A DNA stretch of 64,000 bases from positions 7,213,501-7,277,500 of the forward strand of contig OZ005699.1 in NCBI GenBank assembly GCA_963930775.1, in the 5' to 3' direction. The position numbers and the translations under genes are program-made. Positions 21,787-32,141 of the stretch are shown piece after piece. The notes under the pieces were generated by a model, which was not told the DNA's origin, searched no databases, and saw only the letters and a program-made list of their open reading frames with translations. Position 1 is the stretch's first letter; the number at the start of each line of letters is the position of its first letter. Source of the stretch: Cliona cf. orientalis (Eukaryota > Porifera > Demospongiae > Clionaida > Clionaidae).

Positions 21787-23702
21787 GGTACCATTTAATT
21801 GCGTGGGCGTGAGCGTCAGGATTGGCTAATTCAATTAGCGAATCGTGAAGGGGCGTGGCCGAAGAGGCCATACGAGTGCTTTTGGTCGAAGGTGGGCGTG
21901 TCCAGAATCGGCCAGGGATGATTATGCGCGTGTAATTAGCGACCGGAAATGGCCCCTGAAGAAAACACCGGTAATTGCCCACATCAAAGCAAGATCAAAG
22001 CATTCTTTCTTAACTATTAACCGCAACGACTTAATTAAATACTAAGTAGAAAAAAAAAGCAAATTTAAATAATTAAATAATCTAATTCATGGGGGGTTTG
22101 GGAGTACTTGGGGGGATAATTTTTACATGAGCATGCAGAATGAGTCAAAACTAGAATTTTGATGGCAGGGAATTTTGATTCACACTTTAGAATTAAAGTT
22201 ACGGCCCTTTGAAGTTTTCCCATATGTTTGTATAGGGAAGCCATGTGTTTGCAATGTTTTCCGCCCACGCGCTACGTGAAAAACGGGGAATCCCCGTTAG
22301 GCACGCGCACACAAACGTGACGACCTTTACCTACTTTGGTCAAAATTGAAGTATAGGGTGCCTGCTTGCATTGTATGGCTCTACTAAGCATCCAGCTCAA
22401 CTATGTGGTGGTTTTGGACAGTTTTTTTTTCTGCTTAGTGTTCTGGTCTCCTTGTTACACAACAAGTAGAAAAAAAAGCAAACTTAAATAATTAAATAAT
22501 TAAATAATCTAATTCATGGGGGGTTTGGGAGCACTTGGGGGGATAATTTTTACATGGGCACGCAGAATGGGTCAAAACTAGAATTTTGATGGCGGGAAAT
22601 TTTGATTCACACCTTATAATTAAAATTATGGCCCTTTGAAGTTTCCCCATATGTTTGTATAGGAAGCCATGCATTTGCAATGTTTCCGCCCACACGCTAC
22701 GTGAGGGGCGGGGCTACGCGCGCACATAGACTTGACGACCTTTACCCAATTAGGCCAAAATTGGAGTATAGGCTGCCTGCTTGCATTGTATGGCTCTACT
22801 AAGCATCCAGCTCAACTATGTCGTGGTTTCCGGACAATTTTTTTTTCTGCTTGGTGTGTGGTCTCCTTGTTAAACACTAAGTAGAAAAAAAAAGCAAATT
22901 TAAATAAATAATCTAATTCATGGGGGGTTTGGGAGCACTTGGGGGGACAATTTTTACATGGGCACGCAGAATGGGTCGAAACTAGAGATTTGATCCCGGG
23001 GAATTTTGATTCACGCCTTAGAATTAAAGTTACGGCCCTTTGAAGTTACCCCATATGTTTGTATAGGAAGCCATGCATTTGCAATGTTTTCCGCCCACGC
23101 GCTACGTGAGGGGCGGGGCCACGCGCGCACATTAACGTTATAACGTGACGACCATTACCCACTTTGATCAAAATTGATGTATAGGCTGCCTGCTTGCATT
23201 GTATGGCTCTACTATGCATCCAGCTCAACTATGTGGCCGTTTTCAAACAATTTTTTTTTCTGCTTAGTGTTCTGGTCGCCTTGAAAATTACACAACAAGT
23301 AGAAAAAAAAAGCAAATTTAAATAATTAAATAATTAAATAATCTAATTCATGGGGGGTTTGGGAGCACTTGGGGAGATAATTTTTACATGGGCACGCAGA
23401 ATGGGTCAAAACTAGAATTTTGATGGCGGGAAATTTTGATTCACACCTTACAATTAAAGTTATGGCCCTTTGAAGTTTCCCCATATGTTTGTATAGGAAG
23501 CCATGCATTTGCAATGTTTCCGCCCACGCGCTACGTGAGGGGCGGGGCTACGCGCGCACATAGACTTGACGACCTTTACCCAATTTGGCCAAAATTGGAG
23601 TATAGGCTGCCTGCTTGCATTGTATGGCTCTACTAAGCATCCAGCTCAACTATATCATGGTTTCCGGACAATTTTTTTTCTGCTTGTTGTGTGGTCTCCT
23701 TG

Positions 23703-23740
<38 letters not shown>

Positions 23741-24480
23741 TAATTAGGCCTAATTAAGCATGTGGGCGTGTTCCTGGCACTGTGTGGAGTGTGTGCGTGT
23801 GCGTTAATGCAGGTTTTATTGCTTCCGATTGGGCGTGGCTTCACGGGCCAGTGCTTGGATATCGGCGCCTAAGACTTGACCTCGGCAATAGGTGGGCGTG
23901 TCCCGGATGCGGTGGTGACCTTTGAACCCCGCCAGGAGGCTTTGGGGGCGTGGCAGGAGGTCAAAGGTGAGGCCATGTCCGTTAATGAGGCACTGTACGC
24001 CGGTGCGATCGAGGGGACCGTACGGCTGGACGGAAGCTGACGATGGTTTGAAGCGGATGTGGTTGCGATGACGTGTTGTTACTCCGCCCACACAGGAAAT
24101 GAGGTGAGCTCTGGTGTGGGCGGTGTGGCAGAACGGCCTCTAAGTATTTGTGTGTGTTTTGGCCTTGAGGAAGCTGTGGGTTTTAATTGGGATTGATTGT
24201 GGGCTTCCGGTGGACATCCGGTGGCCAGTCGGCACTTGATTGAGAATGGTGGTCCTTGAGGCACAGGGTGGTGCTGTTTTGGGCGTGGCCTGGCCCCTCC
24301 CTTCCGGCTCGGCTTCCGGTCCATGGAGGATATTAAATGAACACTTCCGGCTCTAGCAGCCACACCCCTGAGACCTGTGCAATTAAAAGGGCGTGGTTAC
24401 CCAACATGCACCTCACTAATGACTTTGATGTGGTTTAGGTGTCATATCCCCACCTCACGCCCACGCAATTAAATGGTACC
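21787..24480. mobile_element. TTAA-target DNA transposon, 2694 bp, opposite orientation
   Basis: Same family as 20563-21572, inserted in reverse about 210 bp away in the same exon. TTAA lies at 21783-21786 and 24481-24484. The two outer portions align with the smaller element. Where the smaller one has only a T-run (21306-21327), this one holds four 417-bp tandem repeats and a 37-base A-run. Its two minus-strand frames (24079-24363 and 23816-24091) match those of the smaller element with few changes. Confidence 0.85.
22043..23703. repeat. Four 417-bp tandem repeats inside the TTAA element
   Basis: Each unit starts AAGTAGAAAAAAAARGCAAA and holds GGGGGGTTTGGGAGYACTTGG and GACGACCWTTACCYA. Starts are near 22045, 22464, 22880 and 23297. 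Units 2 and 4 share variants (ACAACAAGTAG; GGCGGGAAATTTTG), whereas units 1 and 3 share others (ACTAAGTAG). The array therefore grew by duplicating a dimer. Confidence 0.85.
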
Positions 24481-25460
24481 TTAATGGTGTTCATTCGGCA
24501 GTGGTCAAGAAAGTCGGCCGTAAAGACGAATCCATAGTCGAAAAACACCATCAGATCGTCATCCTCCAGGAGGCTAGCCACGTGGGAAAACCCCTTGGAG
24601 TACGAAAAAGCACTACTGCTCAGTTCGTATGTACTAATGTGCTCCTGGGGGTACCGAGATAAAAGCTGCGACACTCTAGATAGCACCTTGCTGTTCTTTC
24701 CAAACATCACAATGTGTAAGTGCACCTTTAGCTTGTGTTGCAAGCACACATCCTCGTACATTTGTAAAAAGTTCGACATATCGACCGATTGGCGCACGTT
24801 GATGATAATGTGAACGACCTTACCAAAGACCTTGCTCGACGGTTGATATGTGACCATACCTGCGCCTTGGTAGGGTAGGAATACATTGGCGACATAGTCT
24901 AGGGGCTCGTTTTCTCCCTGACGGTGCACAGACATGTGCAGGATGAATTCGATACCTGAAGAGTGATCGGTGACAGAGAACCCATCGTAGAGGTGATAGG
25001 GTGGTAGGAAAGGGTGGGAATTCCCCTCCCTCTCGTTCATAATCTCCAGGAGCACCTCAAGAGCGCTATTGACTCCGATTTTAAATCGATTCGGTAGTCC
25101 GACGACGGGCATGTGTTCGTAAGTTAGAAATAGTCTGGTCGAGTTGAAATATTCCCAGATGGCAATGTCGTACCTGGAACCGGGATTTGAGCTAATATCA
25201 TACCACAGCCACCGCTTCAACTTGAAATGCCTCTTCTCTTCTGGAACCAAGTGAGTGATCCTCTCAATATCACCTTGAACCACCGAAACCTCCTGCATTA
25301 GCCTTTTAAGCTTTAGCTCCTGTGCATACTGGTGCATACGGTACATTAGTTTAGGGTCCTTGAGAGGATGTAGGGTTATGGCCATCTTGACACTGTCACT
25401 GGTGTAGAGCTCATCTGTTGCTAGGACCTTCTTGTAGTCAGTCCAGAAGATTATGGACGT
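24481..25460 (-). pseudogene. Copy B exon 3, N-terminal piece
   Basis: The open frame runs from the exon 3 acceptor through MAITLHPLKDPK to MNTIK, where the TTAA element begins. It includes the FFDYGFVFTADF stretch and so shows the same DVD-to-DYG change as copies A and C. Confidence 0.8.
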
Positions 25461-25465
25461 CTATA

Positions 25466-25501
<36 letters not shown>

Positions 25502-27548
25502 ATGTGCATGTGTGCAATTTAGGATAGAGAGGGGAGAGAGAGAAATTTTATTTTGGATTTTGTTGGTGTACATATATACACTAGCACATGTTCAGCCAGC
25601 AGCAAATATTATACATGTACATGTACATATTCACATAACACATGTATACTGGGTTCAAGATAGAACATTTGCATGTGTGTGTGTATACATGTGTGCAATT
25701 AAGGATAGAGAGAGGGAGAGAGAGAAGGAAGGGGAAAGGGAGCTAGGAGAGGTGCATATACGAGTTGATAGTTGTCATGCACATCAGCACAACACATGCA
25801 AGCAATCGAGTATCATACCATCGTGATATGGTAAAGGGTCATCACCCCAGCATGTACAATGACGACCCTTTACCATGATATTGTGACATAGAAGTGTCTG
25901 CAGCTACAGTGCCGGGCCATGACTATCATTCACTAGTTCTAGCATCTATCATTCAATACCTGAGAAAATGTGTCATATTATACATGTACCTGTACATGTA
26001 TGTCTTGAGATAAAAATATTATAATGCCGTACAACAACTCTTAGCATAATAACATTATGGCATTGAGCCAGCTTAAGCGATTTGTACAGATTATGCTAAT
26101 TAATTTTGACTACATCATTTATACACTTTCCCAACATCACGCATCCAGCCTGGGCTACTGGCAGTCTAATCCACTATAGGATGTCGTACAGCTAATGCAT
26201 TAATTAATTGTAGCTTAATAGGGATGTACAACTAGACACCACAGAAATGTTAATTATTCACATTAGAGGAGCAATTACATGTATGGTGAGATAATTAACA
26301 AATGGCTACCTAATTAATGCTGATTCGCTAAAACTTACATACACAATTATGAGACTAAAATGCTAGATAGATATAGAAAATTAACCATACATATTACATA
26401 TTACAGAATGTCCTATAGGGCACAGCTATACATACAGTTAATGCTCACGCATGTCTGTGTGCATAAGTTAGTCTATCAAGCTAGACCATTCCTTGCACTT
26501 GTATTGTGCTTGTGGATAATACATGCACAAGGAAGGGTCTAGCTCGATAGACTACTATGAAGCTAGACGGAATTGATGTGCATTTTGTAGACAAAAGTGG
26601 GTGGATGCATGGAGGATCCAGAAGATTATTCATGACGAACTGCTATCAACACACATGGAGTCACAACACACACACACCATACAACAAACAGTACGATATT
26701 CCTACAATATTATAGCCCACATACATACCATGTACACTATACTGTGGCTGTGGGTGGATGCATGGGGCTATAATATTATATACAATACTACAATCTCACA
26801 TCATATTTCACACACAGCGTTTTGCACACAGAGCTAAATTTAAATAGAGGGTTAGCTAAAGATTACTTCATGCTTCATGATGGATGCAGTCCACCAAAAT
26901 AATATTATCATAATAATATTATGCACTTATGTTTCAGTTTCCCCCTGCCCAGTCTATTCCTCCTGCAAGCTTTCTGTTGGGGGTGCTCTAGACCCAGCCC
27001 GGCCCTGGATGTACACAAGAATTCGAAGCTGTCTCTATTTAGACTCCATTTGTATTTAATAATATTCACAATAATCTCACTTTCAGTACACATACACATA
27101 CAATGTAATACACATAATATGCATGTACATGTATGCTTAGAGCAGCTTAGTGAAGCTTAACTCCTGCACAGTCTTAGCTAGACTCCACTAAGATGCTATT
27201 AGAAATTCTTTGGGCACATGCTAGGAGAGGAGTTGTAATAAAATCAGTGTACAGTTGTACCCATCCTATGATTGATATTTCGGTAAAATAGCACGGCTGA
27301 CATGCACACAGATGACTAATTCTATGAGACCAGCTATGAGATGGGGACCATTTGGGACCTTTAATTTGTTATATGTATGACTCTAGTGCAATCCCTCTGC
27401 TTTTGTGCCTATATATATACCGATTCAAGTACTCACCACCACATTAAATTTTGTCGAAAGAATGTTGGTCATTGTGTAACCATTTAATTTGAATGGTCCC
27501 TTTCAGCTGGCCACATAATAATAATATTATGTAAGCGCTGACACTTAC
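25461..27548. other. Copy B intron 2
   Basis: Contains a TG microsatellite (25466-25500), the hairpins at 25819-25882 and 26470-26553, and AT-rich sequence. It is colinear with the introns of copies A and C but lacks the MITE found at 9210-9415. Confidence 0.6.
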
Positions 27549-27635
27549 CTCCCATGCCCAGGTACACTGGAGTTGCAGCATCTTACTGACACAGCGACCA
27601 ACCTCAACATCTTCATTGTAGCTCACCACAACACT
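27549..27635 (-). pseudogene. Copy B exon 2
   Basis: This 87-bp exon is intact, with good acceptor and donor, and codes for the EDVEVGRC core. It belongs to the broken copy B. Confidence 0.75.
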
Positions 27636-29012
27636 CTGTGTGTGTTTGGGGGGGGGGGGGGGGGAGGGGATGAGAAAGAGGGAGAGAGGCAGGGAGGAAG
27701 AGAGAGGGAAAGAGAGGGAGAGGGAGAAGGGAAAGTGAGGGCCGAAGAGAGAGAGAGAGAGAGTAAATGGAAGAGAGAGGGAGGGAGAGTGGGAGGAAAG
27801 GAGAGAGAATACAATTGGAAAGAGTCAGATATACATGTAAATCGATATAGTATTATTACATGTACATGCACATAACTATTACTCCATACCTAACCTGAAA
27901 ACCAACACTAGCAGTAGCTGCGTACATGACTTGATATGACACTGGATGTAGTGTCAAGTTACTGGAAGCCCCAGGTTAGGGGAGACCACAAATATCCAGC
28001 TCAAAAATAATTAGTAGAGACAATGATATCAACAGTGAAAATAGACAATCAAGCAACAGAACTACTACAATACATTATGAAGGAATTAACTGAACTGGCT
28101 TTAAGTTTGTGTTCGTTATGTGATACTGTAGATCTGGAAATTTTCAAGCACGAAATTTTTGTATGACAAATTTTTGTAGTAATCACCCACAAACACCACG
28201 TTTACTTAATGTTAATTAGCAAGCATGTGTTTTAATAAGAATAATTATTTTTGTACATGTAGCTACATGTACCAATGAATTAGTATAATAATTGTATGTA
28301 TTTACAACAAAAATTTTCCGTAGTTCAGACTTAGCCTAATATGGAGGGGGCCTTATCAGCCATTCCTTTGTCCATGTCTGTATTGACAGCAGCCAAACTG
28401 TACTAGAGCAACGGATACGCATGCAAAAGATGGTGCATGTACATGTATTCCAAGTTACACTACAATGTATATACTTGTCTATGCTACAATAAACATGTTA
28501 CTGATGTTAAGTTGGACTCGACTGTCGTGTACATGTATAATATTATACTCCCATAGTTATGGGGACTATTTATCTCGGAAGAATCCAACTGCACCAGCAT
28601 GATCAAATGAGTGCATGTGCATGTACCTACTCTTTTCACTGATCTGAAAGTTTAACATTCATTCACATATGGATTGGTCTATATAGCTCGAGGCCACTCT
28701 GTAAACATTATTTTGGATTTTGTTGGTATACATATACACCAACACATGTTTAGTCAGTCAGCAGCAAATATACATGCACATGCACATATACATACATGTA
28801 CATGTATACACAACACACTGCATGCACATACACGTCTCCCTCTCCCTCTCACTCTCTCCCTCCCTCTCTCTCTCCCTCTCCCTCTCTCTCTCCCTCCCTC
28901 TCCCTCCCTCTCTCCCTCCCTATCCCTCTCTCTCTCCCTCCCTCCCTCTCTCTCTCCCTCTCTCTTCCTATCCCTCCCCCTCCCACCCTCCCCATACACA
29001 CACATCCCTCAC

Positions 29013-29368
29013 CTCCAGGCAGCTATCCAAGTGGGGGGCCAGTTTTCTCAGTGCACTCCGACTGAAGATCACTCCGGGCCCTCCCATACAGTAGTGCTCA
29101 TTCTCCTGCAGTTTTATCCTGTCTCTGTCATCCGGTCTCCCAAATCCTGGGCACCCCATATAGATGTCCTGAGCAGGGTTGATACTCTGTAAAAGCTCCA
29201 AAAGTTGGTCAGTTTTTACTCGTCGTCCGAACGCATAAAAAAGTCAAATTCGTCGATATAGTGGTCATGCATGTACTTGAGCATATGGTAGACCTTTCTC
29301 TGAGGTGGGTACTGTGTATCGTTGATGCCGGGCAAAGTGATAATAGGGAGACCGAGGTTTTTATCATC
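29013..29368 (-). pseudogene. Copy B exon 1 fragment
   Basis: It keeps CMGGPGVIFSRSALRKLAPH and the donor. A 7-bp loss near 29219 removes the DDV motif and creates a stop. Homology to copy C continues to about 29368 (CCGAGGTTTTTATC), further 5' than in copy A, then ends at the Death-domain exon. Confidence 0.8.
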
Positions 29369-29375
29369 TCGGGAG

Positions 29376-29655
29376 GAACGCCATCACTCAGGGACCTTCT
29401 AAAGGAGTTGAAACTGGTAGCAAGCAAATGGGAGAATCTTGGAATCATGCTGGGCATTGATAGTGGATTTCTGGACAACATATCAGCTGATAATCCCAAG
29501 AATTGTGATAATTGTTTGAGAGAGATGTTGAAGGTGTGGTTGAAGCAGGTGGAATGGATCCACCACCAAGGTGGCAGGCGGTAGTCGGGGCACTTGAAGT
29601 GCTAGGAGAACCAAAGCTAGCTAGGGAAATAAAACAGAGGTACTATAGCTACTAG
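29376..29655 (+). pseudogene. Captured Death-domain terminal exon
   Basis: After a GGGAG acceptor-like end the plus strand reads GTPSLRDLLKELKLVASKWE and ENLGIMLGIDSGFLDNIS, then LREMLKVWLKQV. A downstream frame continues DPPPRWQAVVGALEVLG and ends EIKQRYYSY with a stop. Helix pattern and W/LREML motifs are those of Death domains. The start GTPSLRDLLKEL matches the Death exon at 59690-59961 (SPTINNLLREL), so this is the last exon of a related gene. A short insertion near 29551 (GGAATGGAT) breaks the frame in the last third. No partner exons are present. Confidence 0.7.
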
Positions 29656-30047
29656 CTTATAAGTGGATATCTATAACCTCTTCAATGTTATAATAATATT
29701 ATAATACAAGGAATGAGCTCGCTTCGATCGCGCTCACTCCTTTATCTCTGTGCTGCATATTATTGTGCATGCATGTACCATCGACGAACTTTACCTACGT
29801 ATACTTGTCGTATGGCTTCAATGGCTACTTTTCGCGTGCCCTCTAAATTTTCGTTATTGCTCGCCACGGTGAATCAAGCTCCATCACCGGCTCTAAGGAT
29901 TTCAAATATGGTCAGCTAGCTACATTCACGAAGAACCATGACGGAGTCTTAGTAGAGGACCTCGCTTCGCTCGGAATTATAGCCCCTGACCAAACGTACA
30001 GGTCAAAGGTCATGCGCATGCCCAGTGGTGACTGACGGACGTACATG
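29656..30047. other. Junction region shared with unit A
   Basis: From about 29746 (GTGCTGCATATTATTGTGCA) this matches 12209 onward in unit A. It has no gene. The TAA at 30048-30050 is the target of the next element. Confidence 0.5.
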
Positions 30048-30267
30048 TAATGCGGGTATCAACGAAATGCCCCACTCCCCCCTCCCGGGTATGGGTGGGG
30101 ATTTGCCAAAATCTATGGTTAAAGACGCACCCCCGGGGCCAAATTTTTAGGTGAATCCCCCTGTATAGACCTAACCCCCCAGGTGGGACATCGATACCTT
30201 CGTTTAATAAGGCACAGTAAAACTTTATCTTCCGCCATGCTGAACCACCAAGTGATGTATGGATCAC

Positions 30268-31352
30268 GTGTAGCGTAAGCCGCCATTTATCGGCATGCAA
30301 ATTTTCCCGATTTGTAACTCCCGCCAGGAATGACGTATGAACTTGGTTCTTGCACTGAAAGAAAGCCCTTGACGTAGGCTTTCATTAGCTAGAATCCAGA
30401 GAGGTAGGCCCTAGTAATCAATGAGCTATAAGCGCTAATGCGCAGACATCACAATACCATTTAGGCCACTCCAAATTAATTCATTGTTTCTCATCCCCCC
30501 TGAGCCAAAAAACTGATGCGGGCGGGCGGCTGGAAATGGTCGTTTGTTCACAAGTTTGATGGGAAATGGTCGTCAAAACCATAAGTTTAGCGGTCCAAAA
30601 AAATAGAGGCGGTATACTTTTGTATTGTGCTGGTGCTGGTGGAAATACATGCGGGCGGAAATCAAGGGGGGATGAGAAACAACTAATTAATTTGGAGTGG
30701 CCTTATCGGCAACCGGTACGTATTATCGGCACACCTATCTTTTTCCATAATGGCGAATGCGCCATTTATCGGCACCTGGGCCTTCTTGAGCCTTTTACTG
30801 CTGCCTTACTTGCCAGAAAATTATAGAAAAAATATCCCAAGATACTTCAGGATGTCCTCTCACTATATCTCTCTTCTCATATCGATCGCTTGCATCGTCT
30901 TCGAACGGCAGCCGTGAATGTGTTGATACTACACGTAAAATCGATACTAGAGCCGTTTCAACGGTACAATAAATTCATGAAGGACTTGGATGTGTTCTAG
31001 GCATCAGCCTCCACCTTAAGAGCAACTATGACGGAATAATAATCTTTCTAGCTCTTGCTAGGCCACGGTAAAGCCGCCATGAGCTGTTTCTCCCTGTAGA
31101 CGCCAGATACTTCATCCGATTTTGATCGAACTTGGTATAGGGTTCTTCGCCACGCCTTCTTGCCAGTAATATCATCCTTTTCTTCCTGTTTACTTTCCTT
31201 GATGTGCAATGGCCATTGAAAGTTTCAGGTCCGTAAACGCTTCAGCGATGTCCGTATAATCCCGTAAAATACGTCGTAAACTCGGTGCCGATGATTGGCA
31301 CGGGCGGTGCCGGTAATACGTATATGCCGATATATGGCGGCTTACGCTACAC
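30268..31352. mobile_element. Inner nested element, GTGTAGCGTAAGCCGCC ends
   Basis: GTGTAGCGTAAGCCGCCAT and its inverse bound a 1085-bp segment within the Harbinger-like element. TATCGGCA is repeated several times inside. Confidence 0.6.
30474..30702. mobile_element. Innermost 229-bp foldback MITE
   Basis: GGCCACTCCAAATTAATTCA and its inverse, each followed by GTTTCTCATCCCCCC-type sequence, form the ends. It lies inside the element at 30268-31352, the third level of nesting. Confidence 0.6.
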
Positions 31353-31491
31353 AATGAGAAAACCCCCCACCCCTGGGGCGGAGCTTTTTGGCAAAGGACG
31401 TTCTAATCCCCACCCTGTCCCGGGAGGGGGGGAGTGGGGCATTTCATTGATACCTGCATAAGCTTATGCCGGCGCCCACACACTCAGTGCC

Positions 31492-31567
31492 AGCCTCGTA
31501 TCCAGGCCATCCCATGTTTTTCATCGTTGCAACGATGAAAAACATGGGATGGCCTGGATACGAGGCT
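31492..31567. mobile_element. Perfect 76-bp palindrome, copy in unit B
   Basis: Identical to the palindrome at 12522-12597, with the same ACTCAGTGCC flanks. Perfect arm identity in both units suggests either recent duplication or correction between arms. Confidence 0.8.
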
Positions 31568-31660
31568 ACTCAGTGCCACATAAATAAAGACCAGTCCGTC
31601 ACCTCGCAATCATTTCCCAATCTGTAATCAACAAAGCCTCGGAGATTACCTGCAAGCAGA

Positions 31661-32141
31661 ATGACTTTGTATATTCAAGCTCCAAGTTTTGAGTCTGGTC
31701 GCATCCCCTTCAAAGGAGGGGGACCATATCTTATGACTACACAAAAGTGGCCTAATTGGTTTGTCTACATGCGGGATACAAGCGAGGGCAACGTTAGAGG
31801 CTGGCAAGGCCCTGCTGGGGATCAAGGGAAGCTCATGCATATTTACCCCAATCAACAATGATTACTTCCTCATCTCAACTGAACGCTGGAGGACTCGATA
31901 TTTTTATTTGAATAATGTTAGCGATGCAAAAGTCCTAGGTAGCAATGGAGATCCTGGTCCTCATGGTCACTGGCGTATTACCCCACAAGGTGATGGTTCA
32001 TTTACGCTGAGTACTGAGCAGTGGCCAGCCTGGTATATCTACATGAATAGCAACAGTGATGGAGATGTAATAGGCTACAATGGAGATCCTGGTCCACAGG
32101 GATACTTTAAGCTCTCTTGTGAACTCGAAATGGAAACTTAA
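31661..32141 (+). pseudogene. Three-repeat protein gene, copy B (frameshifted)
   Basis: The copy is nearly identical to 12691-13167, including the TATA-like box and poly(A) signal. A 4-bp insertion near 31835 (CTCATGCATATT for CTCATATT) ends the first frame after GKLMHIYPNQQ. The rest of the protein is still open in a different frame. No other break is visible, so the loss is recent. Confidence 0.75.

Larger units (their letters stand above)
20342..29368 (-). pseudogene. Chondroitin synthase-like gene, copy B (broken)
   Basis: Exon 3 survives in three pieces (20342-20562, 21577-21786, 24481-25460), split by two TTAA-target elements. Exon 2 (27549-27635) is intact. Exon 1 (29013-29368) has a 7-bp deletion near 29219. 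The deletion turns SDDDVYVK into SDDE followed by a stop, so the DxD motif of the first domain is lost. Beyond 29368 the exon is replaced by a Death-domain exon on the opposite strand. The first exon 3 piece matches copy C without visible change, while 24481-25460 differs by about 6 residues. The copy cannot make a full enzyme. Confidence 0.85.
30051..31458. mobile_element. Harbinger-like non-autonomous element, 1408 bp, nested
   Basis: Ends read TGCGGGTATCAACGAAATGC and, inverted, TGCAGGTATCAATGAAATGC, followed by CCCACTCCCCCC-rich blocks. TAA duplicates on both sides (30048-30050 and 31459-31461). Unit A has the empty site CATGTAAGCTT. A 3-bp TAA duplication fits the PIF/Harbinger superfamily. 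No transposase is visible. Two further elements are nested inside. Confidence 0.8.
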
